NCBI GenBank assembly: GCA_914767715.1
Contig: OU612073.1
Coordinates: forward strand, 2,852,001 to 2,916,000
DNA from: Membranipora membranacea
Taxonomy: Eukaryota > Bryozoa > Gymnolaemata > Cheilostomatida > Membraniporidae
DNA: 64,000 nucleotides
Direction of reading: 5' to 3'
The position numbers and the translations under genes were made by a program. Numbering within the stretch: the stretch's first letter is position 1; each line of letters begins with the position of its first letter. Below are positions 32,976 to 46,243 of this stretch, piece after piece. The notes beneath the pieces are model-generated. The model was not told where the DNA came from. It saw only the letters and a list, made by a program, of their open reading frames with translations, and searched no databases.

Positions 32976-35900
32976 ACACTAACTAAGTCATCACGATTTT
33001 GTTTTCTGAAAATGTTGATAAAATCAGAAGTGAGAAAATGTCAAAGTAAAACATGTTTAAAATATTAGAACAATTATAACCGAAATCCTTTGTTAGATGT
33101 TGTATAATCAAGAGGCGTAAAAAATACCAAAGTATAAGGTTTATTTTAGTATTTAGCTTATTAAAAAAAATTTTTAAAAGAATTTTAGAGCATTTTGCTC
33201 TGTGTGTCTGTCAATTTATGTTTTTATTCTGTCTCACATTGAAGAATTTTACTCCTTTATAGACCCTTCGATTTGTTATCCATGAAGGCACTTGTTGCTA
33301 ACTGATGTTCTATGAGGTCTGTATTAGTATTCTCATCTCATTTGTTGTCCTGTTTGCTGACTAGTACTTAAACGACAGAGCTTGACAAGAATTATTTGCC
33401 ACTAACCATGGATGTTGTTTTTATCTGCTGTGTCAACATCTATCTGGGCATACTAGGATAAACTAAATAAGGATAGACTTTAAGCTCAAATGGAAATTAA
33501 TCTGAGTTTTTCCTTACTTCTATGCTGACACATTTAATTGGTGACTCACTCCTCTTAGCATAACAACAAGGACAATTAGGTATGCGAATCAAAATCGGAT
33601 CAAAAAATAGATTTGCTTCTAACTCACCTCATGAGGAGGAGCAACTCCTGCTTATCTCGAATCTGCAAACCGTTTGGCTCTGTGGCTTTTCATTCTCCGT
33701 CAGCGTCCGTTTTATATAGGGTCACTTTTGCTAAAAAAAACATGCCATACGCCACCATTCAAAAATGAAAACTCTGTCGAATCTTTATCAAACTCCGACC
33801 AGTTCAAGCTCTTATCGGCCTTATTCTAAATCCAGAGTATTGGAATCATCGGTTTAATAGGGGGGTAATTGAGCTGACTTTAAATTTGCAAAATTATACC
33901 AAGGGTGGGTATCACGCTTTTTTTTCGCTCGGCTCAAAAAATAGATTTGCTTCTAACTCACCTCATGAGGAGGAGCAACTCCTGCTGATCTCGAATCTGC
34001 AAACCGTTTGGCTCTGTGGCTTTTCATTCTCCATCAGCGTCCGTTTTAATTAGGGTCACTTTTGCTAAAAAAAAACATGCCATACGCCACCATTCAAAAA
34101 TGAAAACTCTGTCGAATCTTTATCAAACTCCAACCAGTTCAAGCTCTTATCGGCCTTATTCTAAATCCAGAATATTGGAATCATCGGTTTAATAGGGGGG
34201 TAATTAAGCTGACTTTAAATTTGCAAAATTATACCAAGGGTGGGTATCACGCTTTTTTTTCGCTCGGATCAAGAAATAGATTTGCTTCTAAGTCACCTCA
34301 TGAGGAGGAGCAATTCCTGCTTATCTCGAATCTGCAAACCGTTTGGCTCTGTGGCTTTTCATTCTCCGTCAGCGTCCGTTTTAATTAGGGTCACTTTTGC
34401 TAAAAAAAACCATGCCATACGCCAACATTCAAAAATGAAAACTCTGTCGAATCTTTATCAAACTCCGACCAGTTCAAGCTCTTATCGGCCTTATTCCAAA
34501 TCCAGAATATTGGAATCATCGGTTTAATAGGGGGGTAATTAAGCTGACTTTAAATTCGCAAAATTATACCAAGGGTGGGTATCACGCTTTTTTTTCGCTC
34601 TGTTCAAAAAATAGATTTGCTTCTAACTCACCTCATGAGGAGGAGCAACTCCTGCTTATCTCGAATCTGCAAACCGTTTGGCTCTGTGGCTTTTCATTCT
34701 CCGTCAGCGTCCGTTTTAATTAGGGTCACTTTTGCTAAAAAAAAACATGCCATACGCCACCATTCAAAAATGAAAACTCTGTCGAATCTTTATCAAACTC
34801 CGACCAGTTCAAGCTCTTATCGGCCTTATTCTAAATCCAGAATATTGGAATCATCGGTTTAATAGGGGGGTAATTAAGCTGACTTTAAATTTCCAAAATT
34901 ATACCAAGGGTGGGTATCACGCTTTATTTTCGCTCGGATCAAAAAATAGATTTGCTTCTAACTCACCTCATGAGGAGAAGCAACTCCTGCTTATCTCGAA
35001 TCTGCAAACCGTTTGGCTCTGTGGCTTATCATTCTCCGTCAGCGTCCGTTTTAATTAGGGTCACTTTTGCTAATAAAAAACATCGACCAGTTCAAGCTCT
35101 TATCGGCCTTATTCTAAATCCAGAATATTGGAATCATCGGTTTAATAGGGGGGTAATTAAGCTGACTTTAAATTTCCAAAATTATACCAAGGGTGGGTAT
35201 CACGCTTTTTTTTCGCTCGGATCAAAAAATAGATTTGCTTCTAACTCACCTCATGAGGAGGAGCAACTCCTGCTTATCTCGAATCTGCAAACCGTTTGGC
35301 TCTGTGGCTTTTCATTCTCCGTCAGCGTCCGTTTTAATTAGGGTCACTTTTGCTAAAAAAAAACATGCCATACACCACCATTCAAAAACGAAAACTCTGT
35401 CGAATCTTTATCAAACTCCGACCAGTTCAAGCTCTTATCGGCCTTATTCTAAATCCAGAATATTTGAATCATCGGTTTAATAGGGGGGTAATTAAGCTGA
35501 CTTTAAATTTGCAAAATTATACCAAGGGTGGGTATCACGCTTTTTTTTCGCTCGGATCAAAAAATAGATTTGCTTCTAACTCACCTCATGAGGAGGAGCA
35601 ACTCCAGCTCATCTCGAATCTGCAAACCGTTTGGCTCTGTCGCTTTTCATTCTCCGTCAGCGTCCATTTTAATTAGGGTCACTTTTGCTAAAGAAAATAT
35701 GCCATACACCACCATTCAAAAACGAAAACTCTGTCGAATCTTTATCAAACTCCGACCAGTTCAAGCTCTTATCGGCCTCATTCTAAATCCAGAATATTGG
35801 AATCATCGGTTTAATAGGGGGGTAATTAAGCTGACTTTAAATTTCCAAAATTATACCAAGGGTGGGTATCACGCTTTTTTTTCGCTCGGATCAAAAAATA

Positions 35901-38900
35901 GATTTGCTTCTAACTCACCTCATGAGGAGGAGCAACTCCTGCTCATCTCGAATCTGCAAACCGTTTGGCTCTGTCGCTTTTCATTCTCCGTCAGCGTCCA
36001 TTTTAATTAGGGTCACTTTTGCTAAAAAAAATATGCCATACACCACCATTCAAAAACGAAAACTCTGTCGAATCTTTATCAAACTCCGACCAGTTCAAGC
36101 TCTTATCGGCCTCATTCTAAATCCAGAATATTGGAATCATCGGTTTAATAGGGGGGTAATTAAGCTGACTTTAAATTTCCAAAATTATACCAAGGGTGGG
36201 TATCACGCTTTTTTTTCGCTCGGATCAAAAAATAGATTTGCTTCTAACTCACCTCATGAGGAGGAGCAACTCCTGCTTATCTCGAATCTGCTAACCGTTT
36301 GGCTCTGTGGCTTTTCATTCTCCGTCAGCGTCCGTTTTAATTAGGGTCACTTTTGCTAAAAAAAAACATGCCATACGCCACCATTCAAAAATGAAAACTC
36401 TGTCGAATCTTTATCAAACTCCGACCAGTTCAAGCTCTTATCGGCCTTATTCCAAATCCAGAATATTGGAATCATCGGTTTAATAGGGGGGTAATTAAGC
36501 TGACTTTAAATTTGCAAATTTTTATACCAAGGGTGGGTATCACGCTTTTTTTTCGCTCGGATCAAAAAATAGATTTGCTTCTAACTTACCTCATGAGGAG
36601 GAGCAACTCCTGCTCATCTCGAATCTGCAAGTCGTTTGGCTCTGTGGCTTTTCATTCTCCGTCAGCGTCCGTTTTAATTAGGGTCACTTTTGCTAAAAAA
36701 AAACATGCCATACGCCACCATTCAAAAACGAAAACTCTGTCGAATCTTTATCAAACTCCGACCAGTTCAAGCTCTTATCGGCCTTATTCTAAATCCAGAA
36801 TATTGGAATCATCGGTTTAATAGGGGGGTAATTAAGCTGACTTTAAATTTGCAAAATTGTACCAAGGGTGGGTATCACGCTTTTTTTTCGCTCGGATCAA
36901 AAAATAGATTTGCTTCTAACTCACCTCATGAGGAGGAGCAACTCCTGCTTATCTCGAATCTGCAAACCGTTTGGCTCTGTGGCTTTTCATTCTCCGTCAG
37001 CGTCCGTATTGATTAGGGTCATTTTTGCTAAAAAAAAACATGCCATACGCCACCATTCAAAAACGAAAACTCTGTCGAATCTTTATCAAACTCCGACCAG
37101 TTCAAGCTCTTATCGGCCTTATTCTATATCCAGAATATTGGAATCATCGGTTTAATAGGGGGGTAATTAAGCTGACTTTAAATTTGCAAAATTGTACCAA
37201 GGGTGGGTATCACGCTTTTTTTTCGCTCGGATCAAAAAATAGATTTGCTTCTAACTCACCTCATGAGGAGGAGCAACTCCTGCTTATCTCGAATCTGCAA
37301 ACCGTTTGGCTCTGTGGCTTTTCATTCTCCGTCAGCGTCCGTATTGATTAGGGTCATTTTTGCTAAAAAAAAACATGCCATACGCCACCATTCAAAAACG
37401 AAAACTCTGTCGAATCTTTATCAAACTCCGACCAGTTCAAGCTCTTATCGGCCTTATTCTATATCCAGAATATTGGAATCATCGGTTTAATAGGGGGGTA
37501 ATTAAGCTGACTTTAAATTTGCAAAATTATACCAAGGGTGGGTATCACGCTTTTTTTTCGCTCGGATCAAAAAATAGATTTGCTTCTAACTCACCTCATG
37601 AGGAGGAGCAACTCCTGCTTATCTCGAATCTGCAAACCGTTTGGCTCTGTGGCTTTTCATTCTCCGTCAGCGTCCGTTTTAATTAGGGTCACTTTTGCTA
37701 AAAAAAAACATGCCATACGCCACCATTCAAAAACGAAAACTCTGTCGAATCTTTATCAAACTCCGACCAGTTCAAGCTCTTATCGGCCTTATTCTAAATC
37801 CAGAATATTGGAATCATCGGTTGAATAGGGGGGTAATTAAGCTGACTTTAAAATTGCAAAATTATACCAAGGGTGGGTATCACGCTTTTTTTTCGCTCGG
37901 ATCAAAAAATACATTTGCTTCTAACTCACCTCATGAAGAGGAGCAACTCCTGCTTATCACGAATCTGCAAACCGTTTGGCTCTGTGGCTTTTCATTCTCC
38001 GTCAGCGTCCGTTTTAATTAGGGTCACTTTTGCTAAAAAAAAACATGCCATACGCCACCATTCAAAAACGAAAACTCTGTCGAATCTTTATCAAACTCCG
38101 ACCAGTTCAAGCTCTTATCGGCCTTATTCTAAATCCAGAATATTGGAATCATCGGTTTAATAGGGGGGTAATTAAGCTGACTTTAAATTTGCAAAATTAT
38201 ACCAAGGGTGGGTATCACGCTTTTTTTTCGCTCGGATCAAAAAATAGATTTGCTTCTAACTCACCTCATGAGGAGGAGCAACTCCTGCTTATCTCGAATC
38301 TGCAAACTGTTTAGCTCTGTGGCTTTTCATTCTCCGTCAGCGTCCGTTTTAATTAGGGTCACTTTTGCTAAAAAAAACATGCCATACGCCACCATTCAAA
38401 AACAAAAACTCTGTCGAATCTTTATCAAACTCCGACCAGTTCAAGCTCTTATCGGCCTTATTTTAAATCCAGTATATTGGAATCATCGGTTTAATAGGGG
38501 GGTAATTAAGCTGACTTTAAATTTACAAAATTATACCAAGGGTTGGTATGACGCTTTTTTTTCGCTCGGATCAAAAAATAGATTTGCTTCTAACTCAACT
38601 CATGAGGAGGAGCAACTCCTGCTTATCTCGAATCTGCAAACCGTTTGGCTCTGTCGCTTTTCATTCTCCGTCAGCGTCCATTTTAATTAGGGTCACTTTT
38701 GCTAAAAAAAATATGCCATACACCACCATTCAAAAACGAAAACTCTGTCGAATCTTTATCAAACTCCGACCAGTTCAAGCTCTTATCGGCCTCATTCTAA
38801 ATCCAGAATATTGGAATCATCGGTTTAATAGGGGGGTAATTAAGCTGACTTTAAATTTGCAAAATTATACCAAGGGTGGGTATCACGCTTTTTTTTCGCT

Positions 38901-41553
38901 CGGATCAAAAAATAGATTTGCTTCTAACTCACCTCATGAGGAGGAGCAACTCCTGCTTATCTCGAATCTGCAAACCGTTTGGCTCTGTGGCTTTTCATTC
39001 TCCGTCAGCGTCCGTTTTAACTAGGGTCACTTTTGCTAAAAAAAAACATGCCATACACCACCATTCAAAAACGAAAACTCTGTCGAATCTTTATCAAACT
39101 CCGACCAGTTCAAGCTCTTATCGGCCTTATTCTAAATCCAGAATATTTGAATCATCGGTTTAATAGGGGGGTAATTAAGCTGACTTTAAATTTGCAAAAT
39201 TATACCAAGGGTGGGTATCACGCTTTTTTTTCGCTCGGATCAAAAAATAGATTTGCTTCTAACTCACCTCATGAGGAGGAGCAACTCCTGCTCATCTCGA
39301 ATCTGCAAACCGTTTGGCTCTGTGGCTTTTCATTCTCCGTCAGCGTCCGTTTTAATTAGGGTCACTTTTGCTAAAAAAAATATGCCATACGCCACCATTC
39401 AAAAACGAAAACTCTGTCGAATCTTTATCAAACTCCGACCAGTTCAAGCTCTTATCGGCCTTATTCTAAATCCAGAATATTGGAATCATCGGTTGAATAG
39501 GGGGGTAATTAAGCTGACTTTAAAATTGCAAAATTATACCAAGGGTGGGTATCACGCTTTTTTTTTGCTCGGATCAAAAAATACATTTGCTTCTAACTCA
39601 CCTCATGAGGAGGAGCAACTCCTGCTTATCACGAATCTGCAAACCGTTTGGCTCTGTGGCTTTTCATTCTCCGTCAGCGTCCGTTTTAATTAGGGTCACT
39701 TTTGCTAAAAAAAAACATGCCATACGCCACCATTCAAAAACGAAAACTCTGTCGAATCTTTATCAAACTCCGACCAGTTCAAGCTCTTATCGGCCTTATT
39801 CTAAATCCAGAATATTGGAATCATCGGTTTAATAGGGGGGTAATTAAGCTGACTTTAAATTTCCAAAATTATACCAAGGGTGGGTATGACGCTTTTTTTT
39901 CGCTCGGATCAAAAAATAGATTTGCTTCTAACTCACCTCATGAGGAGGAGCAACTCCTGCTTATCTCGAATCTGCAAACTGTTCAGCTCTGTGGCCTTTC
40001 ATTCTCCGTCGGCGTCCGTTTTAATTAGGGTCACTTTTGCTAAAAAAAACATGCCATACGCCACCATTCAAAAACAAAAACTCTGTCGAATCTTTATCAA
40101 ACTCCGACCAGTTCAAGCTCTTATCGGCCTTATTTTAAATCCAGTATATTGTAATCATCGGTTTAATAGGGGGGTAATTAAGCTGACTTTAAATTTACAA
40201 AATTATACCAAGGGTTGGTATGACGCTTTTTTTTCGCTCGGATCAAAAAATAACTTTGCTTCTAACTCACCTCATGAGGAGGAGCAACTCCTGCTTATCT
40301 CGAATCTGCAAACCGTTTGGCTCTGTGGCCTTCCATTCTCCGTCAGCGTCCGTTTTAATTAGGGTCACTTTTGCTAAAAAAAAACATGCCATACGCCACC
40401 ATTCAAAAACGAAAACTCTGTCGAATCTTTATCAAACTCCGACCAGTTCAAGCTCTTATCGGCCTTATTCTAAATCCAGAATATTGAAATCATCGGTTTA
40501 ATAGGGGGGTAATTAAGCTGACTTTAAATTTGCAAAATTATACCAAGGGTGGGTATCACGCTTTTTTTTCGCTCGGATCAAAAAATAGATTTGCTTCTAA
40601 CTCACCTCATGAGGAGGAGCAACTCCTGCTTATCTCGAATCTGCAAACTGTTTGGCTCTGTGGCTTTTCATTCTCCGTCAGCGTCCGTTTTAATTAGGGT
40701 CACTTTTGCTAAAAAAAATATGCCATACGCCACCATTCAAAAACGAAAACTCTGTCGAATCTTTATCAAACTCCGACCAGTTCAAGCTCTTATCGGCCTT
40801 ATTCTAAATCCAGAATATTGGAATCATCGGTTTAAAAGGGGGGTAATTAAGCTGACTTTAAATTTGCAAAAATTATACCAAGGGTGGGTATGACGCTTTT
40901 TTTTCGCTCGGATCAAAAAATAGATTTGCTTCTAACTCAACTCATGAGGAGGAACAACTCCTGCTTATCTCGAATCTGCAAACCGTTTGGCTCTGTGGCC
41001 TTTCATTCTCCGTTAGCGTCCGTTTTAATTAGGGTCACTTTTGCTAAAAAAAAACATGCCATACGCCACCATTCAAAAACGATAACTCTGTCGAATCTTT
41101 ATCAAACTCCGACCAGTTCAAGCTCTTATCGGCCTTATTCTAAATCCAGAATATTGGAATCATCGGCTTAAAAGGGGGGTAATTAAGCTGACTTTAAATT
41201 TGCAAAATTATACCAAGGGTGGGTATCACGCTTTTTTTTCGCTCGGATCAAAAAATAGATTTGCTTCTAACTAACCTCATGAGGAGGAGCAACTCCTGAT
41301 TATCTCGAATCTGCAAACCGTTTGGCTCTGAGGCTTTTCATTCCCCGTCAGGGTCTGTTTTAATTAGGGTCACTTTTGCTAAAAAAAAACATGCAATACG
41401 CCACCATTCAAAAACGAAAACTCTGTCGAATCTTTATCAAACTCTGACCAGTTCAAGCTCTTATCGGCCTTAGTCTAAATCCAGAATATTGGAATCATCG
41501 GTTTAATAGGGGGGTAATTAAGCCGACTTTAAATTTGCAAAATTATACCAAGG

Positions 41554-43898
41554 GTGGGTATCACGCTTTTTTTTCGCTCGGATCAAAAAATAGATTTGCT
41601 TCTAACTCACCTCATGAGGAGGAGCAACTCCTGCTTATCTCGAATCTGCAAACCGTTTGGCTCTGTGGCTTTTCATTCTCCGTCAGCGTCCGTTTTAATT
41701 AGGGTCACTTTTGCTAAAAAAAAACATGCCATACGCCACCATTCAAAAACGAAAACTCTGTCGTATCTTTATCAAACTCCGACCAGTTCAAGCTCTTATC
41801 GGCCTTATTCTAAATCCAGAATGTTGGAATCATCGGTTTAATAGGGGGGTAATTAAGCTGACTTTAAATTTGCAAAATTATACCAAGGGTGGGTATCACG
41901 CTTTTTTTTCGCTCGGATCAAAAAATAGATTTGCTTCTAACTCACCTCATGAGGAGGAGCAACTCCTGCTTATCTCGAATCTGCAAACCGTTTGGCTTTG
42001 TGGCTTTTCATTCTCCGTCAGCGTCCGTTTTAATTAGGGTCACTTTTGCTTAAAAAAAACATGCCATACGCCACCATTCAAAAAGGAAAACTCTGTCGAA
42101 TCTTTATCAAACCCCGACCAGTTCAAGCTCTTATCGGCCTTATTCTAAATCCAGAATATTGAAATCATCGGTTTAATAGGGGGGTAATTAAGCTGACTTT
42201 AAATTTGCAAAATTATACCAAGGGTGGGTATCACGCTTTTTTTTCGCTCGGATCAAAAAATAGATTTTCTTCTAACTCACCTCATGAGGAGGAGCAACTC
42301 CTGCTTATCTCGAATCTGAAAACCGTTTGGCTCTGTGGCCTTTCATTCTCCGTCAGCGTCCGTTTTAATTAGGGTCACTTTTGCTAAAAAAAAACATGCC
42401 ATACGCCACCATTCAAAAACGAAAACTCTGTCGAATCTTTATCAAACTCCGACCAGTTCAAGCTCTTATCGGCCTTATTCTAAATCCAGAATATTGAAAT
42501 CATCGGTTTAATAGGGGGGTAATTAAGCTGACTTTAAATTTGCAAAATTATACCAAGGGTGGGTATCACGCTTTTTTTTCGCTCGGATCAAAAAATAGAT
42601 TTGCTTCTAACTCACCTCATGAGGAGGAGCAACTCCTGCTTATCTTGAATCTGCAAACCGTTTGGCTCTGTGGCTTTTCATTCTCCGTCAGCGTCCGTTT
42701 TAATTAGGGTCACTTTTGCTAAAAAAAATATGCCATACGCCACCATTCAAAAACGAAAACTCTGTCGAATCTTTATCAAACTCCGACCAGTTCAAGCTCT
42801 TATCGGCCTTATTCTAAATCCAGAATATTGGAATCATCGGTTTAAAAGGGGGGTAATTGAGCTGACTTTAAATTTGCAAAAATTATACCAAGGGTGGGTA
42901 TGACGCTTTTTTTTCGCTCGGATCAAAAAATAGATTTGCTTCTAACTCAACTCATGAGGAGGAACAACTCCTGCTTATCTCGAATCTGCAAACCGTTTGG
43001 CTCTGTGGCCTTTCATTCTCCGTCAGCGTCCGTTTTAATTAGGGTCACTTTTGCTAAAAAAAAACATGCCATACGCCACCATTCAAAAACGATAACTCTG
43101 TCGAATCTTTATCAAACTCCGACCAGTTCAAGCTCTTATCGGCCTTATTCTAAATCCAGAATATTGGAATCATCGGCTTAAAAGGGGGGTAATTAAGCTG
43201 ACTTTAAATTTGCAAAATTATACCAAGGGTGGGTATCACGCTTTTTTTTCGCTCGGATCAAAAAATAGATTTGCTTCTAACTAACCTCGTGAGGAGGAGC
43301 AACTCCTGATTATCTCGAATCTGCAAACCGTTTGGCTCTGAGGCTTTTCATTCCCCGTCAGGGTCCGGTTTAATTAGGGTCACTTTTGCTAAAAAAAAAC
43401 ATGCCATACGCCACCATTCAAAAACGAAAACTCTGTCGTATCTTTATCAAACTCCGACCAGTTCAAGCTCTTATCGGCCTTATTCTAAATCCAGAATATT
43501 GGAATCATCGGTTGAATAGGGGGGTAATTAAGCTGACTTTAAAATTGCAAAATTATACCAAGGGTGGGTATCACGCTTTTTTTTCGCTCGGATCAAAAAA
43601 TAGATTTGCTTCTAACTCACCTCATGAGGAGGAGCAACTCCTGCTTATCACGAATCTGCAAACCGTTTGGCTCTGTGGCTTTTCATTCTCCGTCAGCGTC
43701 CGTTTTAATTAGGGTCACTTTTGCTAAAAAAAAACATGCCATACGCCACCATTCAAAAACGATAACTCTGTCGAATCTTTATCAAACTCCGACCAGTTCA
43801 AGCTCTTATCGGCCTTATTCTAAATCCAGAATATTGGAATAATCGGTTTAATAGGGGGGTAATTAAGCTGACTTTAAATTTGCAAAATTATACCAAGG
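41554..43898. repeat. Higher-order block, copy 1 (partners 53280-55000 and 56631-58400)
   Basis: Successive monomers share private variants in order: cagaatgttgg; gcttaaaaaaaac with aaaaaggaaaac; attttcttctaac; atcttgaatctg; gtaattgagctg; cctcgtgagg. The same series recurs from 53280 and from 56631. Confidence 0.85.
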
Positions 43899-46243
43899 GT
43901 GGGTATCACGCTTTTTTTTCGCTCGGATCAAAAAATAGATTTGCTTCTAACTCACCTCATGAGGAGGAGCAACTCCTGCTTATCTCGAATCTGCAAACTG
44001 TTTAGCTCTGTGGCTTTTCATTCTCCGTCAGCGTCCGTTTTAATTAGGGTCACTTTTGCTAAAAAAAACATGCCATACGCCACCATTCAAAAGCAAAAAC
44101 TCTGTCGAATCTTTATCAAACTCCGACCAGTTCAAGCTCTTATCGGCCTTATTTTAAATCCAGTATATTGGAATCATCGGTTTAATAGGGGGGTAATTAA
44201 GCTGACTTTAAATTTACAAAATTATACCAAGGGTTGGTATGACGCTTTTTTTTCGCTCGGATCAAAAAATAGATTTGCTTCTAACTCAACTCATGAGGAG
44301 GAGCAACTCCTGCTTATCTCGAATCTGCAAACCGTTTGGCTCTGTCGCTTTTCATTCTCCGTCAGCGTCCATTTTAATTAGGGTCACTTTTGCTAAAAAA
44401 AATATGCCATACACCACCATTCAAAAACGAAAACTCTGTCGAATCTTTATCAAACTCCGACCAGTTCAAGCTCTTATCGGCCTCATTCTAAATCCAGAAT
44501 ATTGGAATCATCGGTTTAATAGGGGGGTAATTAAGCTGACTTTAAATTTGCAAAAATTATACCAAGGGTGGGTATGACGCTTTTTTTTCGCTCGGATCAA
44601 AAAATAGATTTGCTTCTAACTCAACTCATGAGGAGGAACAACTCCTGCTTATCTCGAATCTGCAATCCGTTTGGCTCTGTGGCCTTTCATTCTCCGTCAG
44701 CGTCCGTTTTAATTAGGGTCACTTTTGCTAAAAAAAAACATGCCATACGCCACCATTCAAAAACGAAAACTCTGTCGAATCTTTATCAAACTCCGACCAG
44801 TTCAATCTCTTATCGGCCTTATTCTAAATCCAGAATATTGGAATCATCGGTTTAAAAGGGGGGTAATTAAGCTGACTTTAAATTTGCAAAATTATACCAA
44901 GGGTGGGTATCACGCTTTTTTTTCGCTCGGATCAAAAAATAGATTTGCTTCTAACTAACCTCATGAGGAGGAGCAACTCCTGATTATCTCGAATCTGCAA
45001 ACCGTTTGGCTCTGAGGCTTTTCATTCTCCGTCAGGGTCCGTTTTAATTAGGGTCACTTTTGCTAAAAAAAAACATGCCATACGCCACCATTCAAAAACG
45101 AAAACTCTGTCGTATCTTTATCAAACTCCGACCAGTTCAAGCTCTTATCGGCCTTATTCTAAATCCAGAATGTTGGAATCATCGGTTTAATAGGGGGGTA
45201 ATTAAGCTGACTTTAAATTTGCAAAAATTATACCAAGGGTGGGTATGACGCTTTTTTTTCGCTCGGATCAAAAAATAGATTTGCTTCTAACTCAACTCAT
45301 GAGGAGGAACAACTCCTGCTTATCTCGAATCTGCAAACCGTTTGGCTCTGTGGCCTTTCATTCTCCGTCAGCGTCCGTTTTAATTAGGGTCACTTTTGCT
45401 AAAAAAAAACATGCCATACGCCACCATTCAAAAACGATAACTCTGTCGAATCTTTATCAAACTCCGACCAGTTCAAGCTCTTATCGGCCTTATTCTAAAT
45501 CCAGAATATTGGAATCATCGGCTTAAAAGGGGGGTAATTAAGCTGACTTTAAATTTGCAAAATTATACCAAGGGTGGGTATCACGCTTTTTTTTCGCTCG
45601 GATCAAAAAATAGATTTGCTTCTAACTAACCTCGTGAGGAGGAGCAACTCCTGATTATCTCGAATCTGCAAACCGTTTGGCTCTGAGGCTTTTCATTCCC
45701 CGTCAGGGTCCGGTTTAATTAGGGTCACTTTTGCTAAAAAAAAACATGCCATACGCCACCATTCAAAAACGAAAACTCTGTCGTATCTTTATCAAACTCC
45801 GACCAGTTCAAGCTCTTATCGGCCTTATTCTAAATCCAGAATATTGGAATCATCGGTTGAATAGGGGGGTAATTAAGCTGACTTTAAAATTGCAAAATTA
45901 TACCAAGGGTGGGTATCACGCTTTTTTTTCGCTCGGATCAAAAAATACATTTGCTTCTAACTCACCTCATGAGGAGGAGCAACTCCTGCTTATCACGAAT
46001 CTGCAAACCGTTTGGCTCTGTGGCTTTTCATTCTCCGTCAGCGTCCGTTTTAATTAGGGTCACTTTTGCTAAAAAAAAACATGCCATACGCCACCATTCA
46101 AAAACGATAACTCTGTCGAATCTTTATCAAACTCCGACCAGTTCAAGCTCTTATCGGCCTTATTCTAAATCCAGAATATTGGAATAATCGGTTTAATAGG
46201 GGGGTAATTAAGCTGACTTTAAATTTGCAAAATTATACCAAGG

